Assembly (NCBI GenBank): GCA_018000455.1
Contig: JAGNJW010000026.1
Span: forward strand, 1 to 64,000
DNA: 64,000 nucleotides
Reading direction: 5' to 3'
DNA from: Acidobacteriota bacterium
GTDB taxonomy: Bacteria; Acidobacteriota; Vicinamibacteria; Vicinamibacterales; UBA2999
Program-made: the position numbers and the translations under genes
Part shown: piece by piece, positions 1 to 10,670 of the stretch
Layout of the letters: every line of letters begins with the position of its first letter
Position numbering within the stretch: the first letter of the stretch is position 1
The notes under the pieces: model-generated
What the model was told of the DNA's origin: nothing
Database searches by the model: none
The model's input: only the letters and a program-made list of their open reading frames with translations

Positions 1-588
1 GATGCGCGCCTGGCGCCATCCCCTGCAAGCGATGAGTGGCTCGAGGCGCGCCCGCTCGGCCCGCCGGTGCCCGCCACGCGGTACAACGTCTACGCTCCCG
101 AACCAGCGCCCGATGGCGGCGCCGCCGGCGCGACCCTCCTGAACGAGCCGCCGCTGGATGCGACCAGCCACAGCGTCGCGGGCGTCGCCTTCGGACGCCA
201 GCGCTGCTTCGTCGTGCGAGGCGTGGATACCCTCGACGGGGTGGACGTCGAGGGGCCGGCCTCGGCTCCGGCCTGCGTGACGCCGGCCGACACGTTCGCG
301 CCGCCGGAGCCGACGGCGCTCGCGGCGGTTGGCGGCGCCGGCGTCGTCAGTCTCATCTGGGAAGGCGTGGAGGCCGAGGATCTCGCCGGCTATCTCGTCT
401 TCCGCGGCGTCGCAGGCGGCGAGCCTACATTGCAGCTGACGCCCGAGCCGATCCGCGCGAGCAGTTTCGAGGACCGCAACGTGACGCCCGGAACGCGGTA
501 CGCCTACGTGGTCGTCGCGGTAGACTCGGCAACGCCGGCCAATCGCAGCGGCCCGTCGAATCGGGCCGAGGAGACGGCCAGGCCGTAG
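1..588 (+). CDS. Fibronectin type III domain protein (3' part)
   Basis: The reading frame is open from the first base of the window and stops at 586-588, so only the C-terminal ~195 residues are present. They form about two beta-sandwich repeats with fibronectin-III-like features: a TRYNVY strand near the beginning, a VVSLIWEGV strand, a GYLVFRG strand and a closing TRYAYVVVAVDSA strand, followed by a short polar tail. Such repeats usually sit at the end of exported lipoproteins or adhesins; the N-terminus that would show a signal peptide lies outside the window. An internal ATG at 67 is in frame but falls inside the first repeat, so it is unlikely to be the true start. Confidence 0.7.
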   Translation, partial: DARLAPSPASDEWLEARPLGPPVPATRYNVYAPEPAPDGGAAGATLLNEPPLDATSHSVAGVAFGRQRCFVVRGVDTLDGVDVEGPASAPACVTPADTFAPPEPTALAAVGGAGVVSLIWEGVEAEDLAGYLVFRGVAGGEPTLQLTPEPIRASSFEDRNVTPGTRYAYVVVAVDSATPANRSGPSNRAEETARP

Positions 589-638
589 ACGAGGCTCGGG
601 GTTCGGTCCCGAGGCCCGGAAAGATCGGACGAGACGTG

Positions 639-1402
639 ATGGACAGAATCTACCGGGTGCGGCAGGGCATGGGCGGGCGCTACGCGCTGGAACGTGACGG
701 CGTGTTCTCGTGGCTTGAAGGCGACATCTTTGGCGACTACCGACCTGGCGCGGCCGTCGAACAGCCGCTCGGCCAGGTGCTGGCGCCGGTCGTGCCTTCG
801 AAGATCATGGCCATCGGCCTCAACTACAAAGACCACGCCGCCGAGATGAAGAAGGCGTTGCCCGCCGAACCCCTGCTCTTCATCAAGCCGCCGACGACCG
901 TCATCGGTCCCGACGCGAGCATCGAGATCCCACTCTGGGGCGGCCGTATCGAGCACGAAGCGGAGATGGCTGTCGTCATCGGCCGCCGGGCGAAGCATGT
1001 CAAGGCGAAGGATGCGCTGGACTACATCCTGGGCGTCACCTGCCTGTGCGACGTGACCGCGCGTGAGCTGCAGGCGAAAGACGTGCAGTACTCCCGCGCC
1101 AAGGGCTTCGACACCTTTGCGCCGATCGGCCCCTGTATCGCCGTCGGCCTCGATCCGTCCGAACTCGACGTCGAGGGCTGGGTGAACGGCCAGAAACGGC
1201 AACACTCGAACACGCGCGAGCTCATCTTCCCGGTGCCCTACGTGGTCGAGTGGCTGTCGCGGTTCTGCACCCTCGAGCCGGGCGATGTCATCACGACCGG
1301 CACGCCGTCTGGCGTTGGTCCGCTCGTGCCGGGCGACCGGATGATGGTGAAGGTGCAGGGCGTCGGCGCGCTCAGTAATCCCTGCGTCGAGGCACCGCAG
1401 GC

Positions 1403-1406
<4 letters not shown>
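639..1406 (+). CDS. Fumarylacetoacetate hydrolase family protein
   Basis: The 255-residue product has the FAH C-terminal fold. The hallmark GLNYKDHAAE lies at residues 60-69, a metal-binding HEAE segment at 106-109, an acidic ligand (D138) in CDVTAREL, and the TGTPSGVG loop near the end. Members hydrolyse or decarboxylate beta-diketo acids, for example 2-hydroxyhepta-2,4-diene-1,7-dioate or acylpyruvates; the exact substrate cannot be read from sequence. ATG 639 was chosen because the conserved N-terminus MDRIYRVRQG starts there; the longer upstream frame overlaps the preceding gene. The last bases overlap the carboxyltransferase gene as ATGA, so the two are probably co-translated, suggesting a role in organic-acid catabolism. 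Confidence 0.88.
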
Positions 1407-2947
<1,541 letters not shown>

Positions 2948-2952
2948 GGGCG

Positions 2953-2968
2953 GCGGCGCCGGCGCCGC
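2953..2968. repeat. Perfect 16-bp GC palindrome after the carboxyltransferase gene
   Basis: GCGGCGCC followed directly by GGCGCCGC begins six bases after the stop codon at 2947. It could fold as a hairpin ending the first transcript, but no T-tract follows, so termination activity is uncertain. Confidence 0.35.
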
Positions 2969-3173
2969 TGTCAGACGGTGAGGGGATTCTGGCGCGGTCG
3001 TCGCCTCTCTTCCTGACGGGGGCGGCCGGAACGCACGTAGCACGCCCCTGTCCCCCAGGCCGGTCGCCGCGTCCGCCATGCCGTGACGGTGACGTGTCGG
3101 CCCGCCCTAGGCTAGTCTGCGGCAATAGTCTAGTCACGCGTCGATCGCCCCGATCGGCGACGAGGAGGTTGGA

Positions 3174-4280
3174 ATGAGACGAGCATCACTATTGGTGGCC
3201 CTGGTTGTCGTCGTCGCAGTGGGCGTGGGGGTCGATGCGCAGCAGCGCGGCACCATGATGACCAAGGAGCGGTCGTGGGAGGTGCAGGGGATTGTCGGGA
3301 ACATCGACGCCAACAAGTCGGCCGCTGTGAATCAACTGCTCACCGAATGGCAGGCCAACCTCGACCCCACCGTCTACGACGTATGGGCGGAACTGAGTGA
3401 CATCGCGATGAAGGCGCCGGCCTGGCAGATCTACGCGGCCGCGTTGACGGGCGACTTCAATACGATGACGAACATCCTCCTGGGCCGCGAGAGTGCCGGC
3501 AAGTACATCAACGCCTTGTCTGCCCCACAGCAGAAGGTGCCCATGGGGTTTGGACGCAAGGGACCGATGGTGCTCGGCGATTACACCCAGTCGCTCGTCT
3601 ACACGCCGATCGCGCCGTGTCGCATGGTCGACACCCGCGGCAGCGGTGCGCGCACGGGTGTGATTGCCGCCAACGCCACGAGATCGTTTGACGTCACGAC
3701 GAACGGATTCAGCAAAGGTCAGGGCTCAGCGACCTCCTGCACCGGCCTGCCGGGATACAGCTACGCGGCCTGGGCTCTCAACGTCACGGTGACCAACGGC
3801 TATGTCGCCGCCGGTGGCCTCAAGGCGTGGGGCTTTTCCGGCACGGAACCCAACGCGAGCATCATCAACTTCGGCCCCGCCACGTCCGGCGGCATTGCCA
3901 ACGGCCTCACCCTTGCCGGCTGCGACGGGTGCGCCGACGACATCACCATCCGTGCGTTTGGTGATGCGACCCACGTCATCATCGACGTGGTTGGCTACTA
4001 TCAGCCCGCTTTGGGCAACGCCGCGACCGTGACGCGTCTGGCCGGCACGACGTCACCCATTGGCGCCAGTGGTGGAATGGGGTTCTTCCCCGGCGCTGCC
4101 TGTCCGGGAGGGACGAGTCTGCTGGGCGGTGAAGTGGACCACAACGGCGGCGACCTCGCGATGGGCGAGTCGCATGAGAGCACCTCGACGGTCTGGACTA
4201 TGTGGATGATCAACAACAGCGCCTCGTCCGCTAACGTCACGGTGTACTCGCGCTGTATGGATACGCCGCTTCGGCAATAG
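3174..4280 (+). CDS. Exported protein of unknown function with one beta-sandwich repeat
   Basis: The 368-residue product begins with a clear signal peptide (RRASLLVALVVVVAVGVGVDAQ). A strong GAGGAGG Shine-Dalgarno at 3162-3168 fixes ATG 3174. Residues ~140-280 hold a single copy of a surface-protein repeat seen in many Actinobacteria, Chloroflexi and Acidobacteria: YTPIAPCRMVDTR, then ALNVTVT, then SIINF, then a closing VIIDVVGYYQP. The last ~80 residues (PGAACPGGTSLLGGEVDHNGG...) resemble secreted domains of unknown role. It sits between the carboxyltransferase and the biotin carboxylase gene but has its own ribosome site and no metabolic motif, so its position looks accidental. No function is assigned. 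Confidence 0.8.
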   Translation: MRRASLLVALVVVVAVGVGVDAQQRGTMMTKERSWEVQGIVGNIDANKSAAVNQLLTEWQANLDPTVYDVWAELSDIAMKAPAWQIYAAALTGDFNTMTNILLGRESAGKYINALSAPQQKVPMGFGRKGPMVLGDYTQSLVYTPIAPCRMVDTRGSGARTGVIAANATRSFDVTTNGFSKGQGSATSCTGLPGYSYAAWALNVTVTNGYVAAGGLKAWGFSGTEPNASIINFGPATSGGIANGLTLAGCDGCADDITIRAFGDATHVIIDVVGYYQPALGNAATVTRLAGTTSPIGASGGMGFFPGAACPGGTSLLGGEVDHNGGDLAMGESHESTSTVWTMWMINNSASSANVTVYSRCMDTPLRQ

Positions 4281-4297
4281 GCGTTCGTCTCGGCCCT

Positions 4298-4309
4298 GCC
4301 CGCGCGGGC
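4298..4309. terminator. GC palindrome 18 bases after the exported-protein gene
   Basis: GCCCGCGCGGGC is a perfect 12-bp self-complementary element placed where a terminator would be expected. There is no T-run. The rest of 4281-4521 holds a short direct repeat (GCGGCACT twice, 4376-4396) and the accC promoter. Confidence 0.3.
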
Positions 4310-4505
4310 GGCGGCGATGGGGCTGCTTGGTCGGCACACGGGCGGTGGGGGCGGCAGCGCCTCCACCGCTCCTTGCGGCACTTCGCGGCACTCTGCGGAG
4401 GCAACATTCCGCGTTCCGTGCTGCCTGCAAGGTGCGGTCTCCGGCGCCAGACAGCCAGGCCGAGCGGGTCCGGACGGCCGGGCGGAGATGGCCGAGCCGA
4501 AGTGC

Positions 4506-4511
4506 TAGAAT
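4506..4511 (+). promoter_or_regulatory. TAGAAT -10 element before accC
   Basis: TAGAAT ends ten bases before the GTG start at 4522 and no Shine-Dalgarno is visible, so the transcript would have at most a few untranslated bases. Confidence 0.5.
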
Positions 4512-4521
4512 TTCAGCTCTT

Positions 4522-6042
4522 GTGCCCGTCACCAAGGTCCTCGTCGCCAACCGCGGCGAAATCGCCGTGCGCGTCATCCGCGCGTGCCGCGACATGGGCA
4601 TCGCCACCGTCGCCGTGTTCAGCGAGTGCGATCGCGCGGCCCGCCACGTCCGCATGGCCGACGAGGCCTATCCGATTGGCGCCAATCCGCCCCGCGAAAG
4701 CTACCTCCGCATCGACGCCATGCTGGGGGTGGCCGCCCGTTCCGGGGCCGATGCCGTCCACCCGGGCTACGGCTTCCTCGCCGAGAACGCGGACTTCTCC
4801 CGCGCCTGCCGCGACGCCGGGCTGACCTTCATCGGCCCCTCGCCCGAAGCCATCGACCTCATGGGCAGCAAGACCGCGGCACGCCAGGCGGCGATGGCTG
4901 CCGGCATGCCCGTCGTGCCTGGCACGGCGAGAGCGCTCGACGGCGACGTGCCCGACGACGAGGTGCGCCGGATCGCTGACGGCGTCGGCTATCCACTGAT
5001 GATCAAGGCAGTGTCGGGAGGCGGCGGCAAGGGCATGCGCGTCGTCGAGGCGCCCGAGGAGCTGTCAGGCGCCCTCAGGGCCGCCAGGTCGGAGGCCGGC
5101 TCCGCCTTCGGCGACGCGGCCGTGTATCTCGAGCGGCGCATCCTGCGGCCGCGTCACATCGAGGTGCAGTTGCTGGCCGACCAGCACGGCACCGTCGTGC
5201 CGTTCGTCGAACGCGAGTGCTCGATTCAGCGGCGGCACCAGAAGGTGATCGAGGAAAGCCCGTCGCCGGCGGTGTCACCCGAACTGCGCCGTCGCATCAC
5301 GGCCGCGGCCGCCTCAGTGGCACGTCAGGTCGGCTACACCAACGCCGGCACCATCGAGTGCCTGCTCGACGAGGGCGGAGCGTTCTACTTCCTCGAGATG
5401 AACACCCGCCTCCAGGTCGAGCATCCCGTGACCGAGATGGTCTCGGGGATCGATCTGGTGCAGTGGCAGATCCGCATCGCCCGCGGCGAACGGCTCACCA
5501 TCGAGCCGGAAGCGGCGCTGACGCCTCGCGCCCACGCCATCGAATGCCGGATCTACGCCGAGGACCCGGACAACAGCTTCCTGCCGTCGCCCGGGCGCAT
5601 CGTGAAACTGCAGGTGCCCCAAGGGCCTGGCGTGCGCGACGACAGCGGCGCCACTGAAGGTCTCGAGGTTCCGATCTTCTACGACCCCATGATCTCTAAG
5701 CTCATCACGTGGGGCGACGACCGGCCGCAGGCGCTGGCGCGCATGCGCCGCGCCCTGCGTGAGTACGAGGTGCACGGGATCAAGACCACGATTCCGTTCT
5801 TCGTGTGGGCGCTCGACGACCCGGACTTCGTCGCCGGACGGTTCGATACCTCGTTCATCGACGGCACGCTGGCGGCGCGGGCCGGTCTGCCCTTCGACCT
5901 GGCCTCCGCCGCCGAGGAGACGACGGCCGCAATCGCCGCGGCGCTGCAGCTTGCGTGGCGCGCGCCGTTGACTGCCGGGGCCGCGCCGGCCGCGCCGGCC
6001 AGCCGGTGGCGGCACCAGGCCCGGGTCGAGGCGCTAGGATAG
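4522..6042 (+). CDS. accC: Biotin carboxylase subunit of acyl-CoA carboxylase
   Basis: The 506-residue enzyme carries out ATP-dependent carboxylation of biotin on its carrier partner. The order of domains is standard: an N-terminal VTKVLVANRGEIAVRVIRA segment, the ATP-grasp glycine loop GGGGKGMRVVE at about 165-176, ECSIQRRHQKVIEESP near 232-247, the catalytic EMNTRLQVEH from about 292, and a biotin carboxylase C-terminal domain. GTG 4522 was chosen because the conserved family N-terminus starts there and a TAGAAT element lies just upstream; the longer open frame before it has no homology features. The carrier protein gene follows after two bases. With the carboxyltransferase at 1403-2947 it makes a complete split acyl-CoA carboxylase. 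Confidence 0.92.
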   Translation: MPVTKVLVANRGEIAVRVIRACRDMGIATVAVFSECDRAARHVRMADEAYPIGANPPRESYLRIDAMLGVAARSGADAVHPGYGFLAENADFSRACRDAGLTFIGPSPEAIDLMGSKTAARQAAMAAGMPVVPGTARALDGDVPDDEVRRIADGVGYPLMIKAVSGGGGKGMRVVEAPEELSGALRAARSEAGSAFGDAAVYLERRILRPRHIEVQLLADQHGTVVPFVERECSIQRRHQKVIEESPSPAVSPELRRRITAAAASVARQVGYTNAGTIECLLDEGGAFYFLEMNTRLQVEHPVTEMVSGIDLVQWQIRIARGERLTIEPEAALTPRAHAIECRIYAEDPDNSFLPSPGRIVKLQVPQGPGVRDDSGATEGLEVPIFYDPMISKLITWGDDRPQALARMRRALREYEVHGIKTTIPFFVWALDDPDFVAGRFDTSFIDGTLAARAGLPFDLASAAEETTAAIAAALQLAWRAPLTAGAAPAAPASRWRHQARVEALG

Positions 6043-6044
6043 AC

Positions 6045-6563
6045 GTGCAGTACACGCTGGTCATTGGCGAGCGCCCCCGGGCGATCACCCTGCAGCGGCA
6101 GGGCGAGGCGTGGCGGGTCACGGTGGACGGTACTGCCTACGACGTCCACGCGGCCGATGTCGACGGCCGGACGATGTCGCTGCTCATCGGCGGCACCGCT
6201 GGTGCCGGCCGCAGCGTGTCCGCCGTCGTCCTACCCGGCAGGGTGCCGGGCGAACTCCAGGTGGCGCTGGAGGGGCGCACCGTCTCGGTGCACGTGCCGA
6301 GCGACGAGCGCTCGCGCCGGCGTGGCAGTGGGGCTGGCGATGCCTCGGGTCCGCAACGCATCGTGGCGCCGATGCCCGGCAAGGTCGTCCGCGTGCTCGT
6401 GACGGCCGGGGATGAAGTGGAGGCGCGTCAGGGGCTGGTGGTGGTCGAAGCGATGAAGATGGAGAACGAACTGCGCGCCGCCAGATCGGGACGGGTCGTC
6501 TCGGTGCCGGTGGTCGAGGGGCAGTCGGTCGACGCAGGAGCGGTGCTGGCCGTCGTGGAGTAG
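6045..6563 (+). CDS. Biotin carboxyl carrier protein
   Basis: The 172-residue protein ends in a biotinyl domain with the site VVVEAMKMENE; the biotinylated lysine is K138, 34 residues before the C-terminus as usual for the family. The domain starts with RIVAPMPGKVVRVLV. The first ~95 residues form a beta-rich linker region typical of stand-alone carriers of acyl-CoA carboxylases. It shuttles carboxybiotin between the biotin carboxylase just upstream and the carboxyltransferase at 1403. GTG 6045 is two bases past the accC stop; the longer frame upstream overlaps accC and is not credible. A TAGGAT hexamer at 6035-6040 overlaps the accC stop and may be chance. Confidence 0.88.
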   Translation: MQYTLVIGERPRAITLQRQGEAWRVTVDGTAYDVHAADVDGRTMSLLIGGTAGAGRSVSAVVLPGRVPGELQVALEGRTVSVHVPSDERSRRRGSGAGDASGPQRIVAPMPGKVVRVLVTAGDEVEARQGLVVVEAMKMENELRAARSGRVVSVPVVEGQSVDAGAVLAVVE

Positions 6564-6566
6564 GCC

Positions 6567-9500
6567 GTGCCGCGTTCGTTGCTCCGGCACCTCTCGATTG
6601 CGCTGACGCATGTGCGTCGCGTGTGGCTCGTTGCGGCCGTCGCGATTGCCGTGACGCTCGTGTCGATCGTCACCGTCGACGTCGGTCCCGTTATCCGCAG
6701 CCGGGCCGAAGCCGAGGCCTCGGCCTTCATCGACCGCCCGGTGCACATCGGCCGCCTCGGTGTGAACATCGGCCGCGGCGGTCTGGTCATCGAAGACCTG
6801 GTCGTGGAAGGCCTCACCCCCGCCCACGATCCGTGGCTCGTCGCCGGTCACATCGAGCTGTCGCTCACCTGGAACGCGATCTTCGGACGGGAATTGCTCG
6901 TCGATACGGTCGAGATGACCGACTGGCGGCTCGTCGTCGAAAGCTATCCCAACGCCATCCACAACTGGCCACGGCTCGGCGGGCCGCCGCGGCCGCCGCG
7001 GACCGGGCCGCGTTTGTTCACGACGACCATCCAGAACATCCGTGCTTCGCGCGGCCACCTCATCGTGCGCGACTTCGGCTCGTCGTGGGGGCTGGATGCG
7101 CCCAACCTCGAGATCGCCGCCGTGAAGGACGCCGAGTACCACGGCACGATGACCTTCAACGGCGGCACGCTCCTCATCCAGCAGTACGAGCCGATGTGGG
7201 CGCACTTCTCGACCGCTTTTGCCGTGCGCGACGGCACGGTCGTGCTCGAGGACATGGCGCTCAACGCCGACGGCGCCCAGTTGCGGGGCAGCGGCACGAT
7301 CGATGTCGCCAACTTTCCGGAGGCGACGTATCAGCTCACGTCGCGGCACCAGCTGCCGCGTGCCCGGGCCATCTTCTATGCGAGGGACCAGTTCCGCCTG
7401 AGCGGCGAAGGCGACTTCGCCGGCACGGTCCGCATGCTCAAGGGCGGCTACGAGGTGAAGGGGGAGTTCGCGAGCGCCGAGGCCGGCTACGACGACTTCC
7501 GTTTCCCGAACTTCCGCGCGTCGGTCGTGTGGCTGCCCACGAGCCTCGACGTCACGTCGGCCACGGCGGGATTCTACGGCGGCACGGTCGGCTTCAGTTA
7601 TCTGCTCGAGCCGCTGGGCCAGACCGATCGGCGTGCCGACGCCACGTGGGACGTGCAGTATCACGACGTCGACTTGACGACCTTCACCACCTTCCTCGAG
7701 ACCAAGGGTCTGCGGCTGGCCGGCCGGGCCAGCGGCCGGCATGTGACGCGCTGGACGCTCGGCGCCTTCGAGCGCAGTACCGGCGAGGGCACGCTCACGG
7801 CCGCGATGCCCGCCGGCGTCACGGCGATGGGCCCTGCGGTGCCGGCCGATGCGGAAGAGGCCGCCGGTGTCCGGGCAATGATGCAGGGGCCCTTCAGCCC
7901 CCACATCTCCTTCGGCCCGCTGCCGGTCGCCGGCGACCTCGCCTACACCTTCACCGGCGATGCGATCGAGTTCGCTCCGAGCCGCTTCGCCACCGAGGAC
8001 ACGTTCGTGGCCTTCGACGGCCGCACGGCCTGGGGCCCGGAGTCGCGGCTCCCGTTCCACGTCTGGAGCCGCAACTGGCAGGAGAGTCACCGCTTCCTCG
8101 CCGGCATCATGACGATGGTGGCCGCCCCCACCGGCGCGGTGCCGATCGATGGCGTGGGGGAGTTCGACGGCGTCATGCTCGGCGACCTGGCGAGTCCGAG
8201 GGTCGAGGGGTCGTTCACCGGCCAGGCGATGCGCGCCTGGAACGTGTCGTGGGGAACGCTCGAAGGCAAGGCGGTCATCGAGGACTCGTACGCCTTCGTC
8301 AGTGAGGCCGCCATGACGCGCGGCGCCTCCCGGCTCGACGTCGACGGGCAGTTCGCCCTCGGTTATCCGCGCCAGGACGGCGGCACCGAGATCGATGCGC
8401 GCATCCGCGCCTCGGAGTGGCCGCTCACCGACTTCCGCGCCGCCTTCGAACTGCACGACTACCCGGTCTTCGGCGCCCTCGGCGGCGAGATCAGGCTCAG
8501 CGGCCGCTATCAAGAACCGTTCGGCTTTGGTCGCATCACCCTCGATCGCGGCACCGCCTACGACGAGCCCTTCGCCTCGGGCGTGGCGAGCCTGCGCTTC
8601 GAAGGACCGGGCGTGCGGCTCGATGGTCTCGAGGTGAAGAAGGCGGGCAGCACCATTACGGGCGCTGCCTACCTAGCCTGGGCCGGCACGTACTCGTTCA
8701 ATGCCGATGGCCGCCGGCTCGCCGTCGACGCGCTCGACCTCACCTATTTTCCGACCTTGCCGCCGCTGACCGGGTTCGTCGATCTCAGCGCCACCGGGAG
8801 CGGCACCTTCGACGAGCCACGCTACGATCTCAAGGTCAGCGTCTCAGACCTCTTCATCGGTGACGAGGGCATCGGCGAGATGACCGCGCAGGTGGGCCTG
8901 CGCGGCCTGACCGTGCTCTACAGCTTCGACGTGGCGTCGCCGCGCCTGGCGGCCTCGGGCTCGGGTCAGTTCGGGCTCACCGACGCCGGCGAGATCGAGA
9001 TGACGGTGCGCCTCTCCGATACCTCGCTCGACCCCTACGCGCGCGTGCTGATGCCCACGCTCTCGCCCTACACGACGGCCATCGTCGGCGGCAGTGTGCG
9101 GGTGTGGGGCGAGGTCTACACGCCCGACGGGCTCCACGTCGCCTCGACCATCGACGATCTGCGTTTGCGCCTGTTCGACTACGAACTGAAGAACCGTGGC
9201 GAACTGACGCTGGGCCTCGACGGGCAGATCGTCCACATCGACGCCTTCGGGATGACCGGCGACCGGACGTCACTCGACGTGACGGGACGCATCGACCTCG
9301 AGCGCGACGTGGTCGCGCTCAGCGCCACCGGCGAGGCGAATCTGGCGGTGATCCAGGGGGTGCTGCCAGAGGTGCGCGGATCGGGCCGCGCCGAGATCTC
9401 GGCGACGATCGGCGGCACGACGGCCACGCCGACCATTTCCGGCAACGCGCTCATGACCGACGGCCGCCTGCGGACGTTCGCTTTTCCGCACGCGCTCGAG

Positions 9501-10670
9501 GCCATCAACGGCATCGTCGCCTTCGACGCCACCGCCGTGCGACTCGACGGGCTGCGCGCCCGCCTGGCCGACGGCACCGTGCAGTTCGGCGGGCGAATGG
9601 GCCTCAGCGGCCTTGTGCTGACCGACTACGACCTCACGATTACCGGGCACGATCTGCGGCTTCGCTACCCGGAGGGCCTCCGCTCGCTCGTCGAGGCCGC
9701 GCTCACGGTGCAAGGGCCGGCCGATGCACCGGTGCTCGGCGGGTCGGTGCTCGTCAGGAACGCCGTCTGGACGCCCGCCTTCGACGGCACGACCAACGTC
9801 TTCGGCTCGTCGGCGCCCGCCGCTCCGGCTGTCGCCGCCGGACCGGCCGTGCCGGGCGCGGCCACTGCGCCGGCCACCCCGGTGCTGCGCTACGACGTGC
9901 GCCTGGTGGCGCCGTCGACCCTGCGGATCGAGAACGACGTGGCTCGGATCGTGGCCAGTGCCGACCTCACCCTGCGCGGCACGCCCGAGCGGCCGCAGGT
10001 CTTCGGGCGGGCCGACATCGAGCACGGCGAAGTGCGCTTCGAGGGCCGCCGCTACGTGGTCTCCCGCGGCAGCCTCGACTTCACGAACCCCGATCGCATC
10101 CAGCCCTTCTTCGACGTCGAAGCCGATACGCGCGTGCGCGTCCCCGGGCAAACCTATCGCGTCACGCTCCGGATTGCCGGCACGACCGAACGCCTGCAAC
10201 CGGAGTTCACCTCCGATCCGCCGCTGCCCTCGGCCGACGTGCTGTCGCTGCTGCTGTCGGACCGACGGCCGACTGGCGACGTCGAGGTCAGCTCGGTCAA
10301 TGCGCCGAACCAGCGCGAGGTGGACCTGCTGCAGTCGCGTGCGACGCGCGCGCTGACCGGGGCGCTGTCGGCCGAGGTGGGGAAGGTCGTGCAGGAGACC
10401 TTCGGCGTCGACACCTTCCAGATCACCCCGCTGCTGGTCGACCCGTATCAGCAGGTGTCGGGCCTGGCCGTGAATCCGGCCGCCCGCGTCACCATCGGCA
10501 AGCGTCTGTCCGACCGCATCTACCTGACCTACGTGCGCAGCCTGTCGTCGTCCGAGCGCGATCAGATCATCCTGCTCGAATACGATCAGAGCGACACGAT
10601 GGGGTGGGTGCTCTCACAGAACGAGGATGGCACCTACGCGCTCGAAGTCCGCAAGCGGGTGGCGTTCTGA
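6567..10670 (+). CDS. tamB: TamB-like translocation and assembly module protein (DUF490)
   Basis: The 1367-residue protein is an AsmA/TamB-type lipid-bridge protein spanning the periplasm. It starts with a signal-anchor helix (VWLVAAVAIAVTLVSIVTVDV), followed by a long series of beta-strands in the DUF748/AsmA style. The C-terminal DUF490 domain contains VFGRADIEHGEVRFEGRRYVVSRGSLDFTNP, LPSADVLSLLLSDR, FQITPLLVDP and ends RIYLTYVRSLSSSERDQIILLEYD. Known members help outer-membrane protein insertion or phospholipid transport together with an Omp85 partner, and exactly such a gene follows with a TGATG overlap. GTG 6567 lies three bases after the biotin-carrier stop. Length and domain order are normal for the family. 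Confidence 0.9.
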   Translation: MPRSLLRHLSIALTHVRRVWLVAAVAIAVTLVSIVTVDVGPVIRSRAEAEASAFIDRPVHIGRLGVNIGRGGLVIEDLVVEGLTPAHDPWLVAGHIELSLTWNAIFGRELLVDTVEMTDWRLVVESYPNAIHNWPRLGGPPRPPRTGPRLFTTTIQNIRASRGHLIVRDFGSSWGLDAPNLEIAAVKDAEYHGTMTFNGGTLLIQQYEPMWAHFSTAFAVRDGTVVLEDMALNADGAQLRGSGTIDVANFPEATYQLTSRHQLPRARAIFYARDQFRLSGEGDFAGTVRMLKGGYEVKGEFASAEAGYDDFRFPNFRASVVWLPTSLDVTSATAGFYGGTVGFSYLLEPLGQTDRRADATWDVQYHDVDLTTFTTFLETKGLRLAGRASGRHVTRWTLGAFERSTGEGTLTAAMPAGVTAMGPAVPADAEEAAGVRAMMQGPFSPHISFGPLPVAGDLAYTFTGDAIEFAPSRFATEDTFVAFDGRTAWGPESRLPFHVWSRNWQESHRFLAGIMTMVAAPTGAVPIDGVGEFDGVMLGDLASPRVEGSFTGQAMRAWNVSWGTLEGKAVIEDSYAFVSEAAMTRGASRLDVDGQFALGYPRQDGGTEIDARIRASEWPLTDFRAAFELHDYPVFGALGGEIRLSGRYQEPFGFGRITLDRGTAYDEPFASGVASLRFEGPGVRLDGLEVKKAGSTITGAAYLAWAGTYSFNADGRRLAVDALDLTYFPTLPPLTGFVDLSATGSGTFDEPRYDLKVSVSDLFIGDEGIGEMTAQVGLRGLTVLYSFDVASPRLAASGSGQFGLTDAGEIEMTVRLSDTSLDPYARVLMPTLSPYTTAIVGGSVRVWGEVYTPDGLHVASTIDDLRLRLFDYELKNRGELTLGLDGQIVHIDAFGMTGDRTSLDVTGRIDLERDVVALSATGEANLAVIQGVLPEVRGSGRAEISATIGGTTATPTISGNALMTDGRLRTFAFPHALEAINGIVAFDATAVRLDGLRARLADGTVQFGGRMGLSGLVLTDYDLTITGHDLRLRYPEGLRSLVEAALTVQGPADAPVLGGSVLVRNAVWTPAFDGTTNVFGSSAPAAPAVAAGPAVPGAATAPATPVLRYDVRLVAPSTLRIENDVARIVASADLTLRGTPERPQVFGRADIEHGEVRFEGRRYVVSRGSLDFTNPDRIQPFFDVEADTRVRVPGQTYRVTLRIAGTTERLQPEFTSDPPLPSADVLSLLLSDRRPTGDVEVSSVNAPNQREVDLLQSRATRALTGALSAEVGKVVQETFGVDTFQITPLLVDPYQQVSGLAVNPAARVTIGKRLSDRIYLTYVRSLSSSERDQIILLEYDQSDTMGWVLSQNEDGTYALEVRKRVAF

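Noticed and set aside
6231..8513. 760-codon minus-strand frame across tamB
   Set aside because: Antisense shadow with His/Arg-rich composition and no start context.
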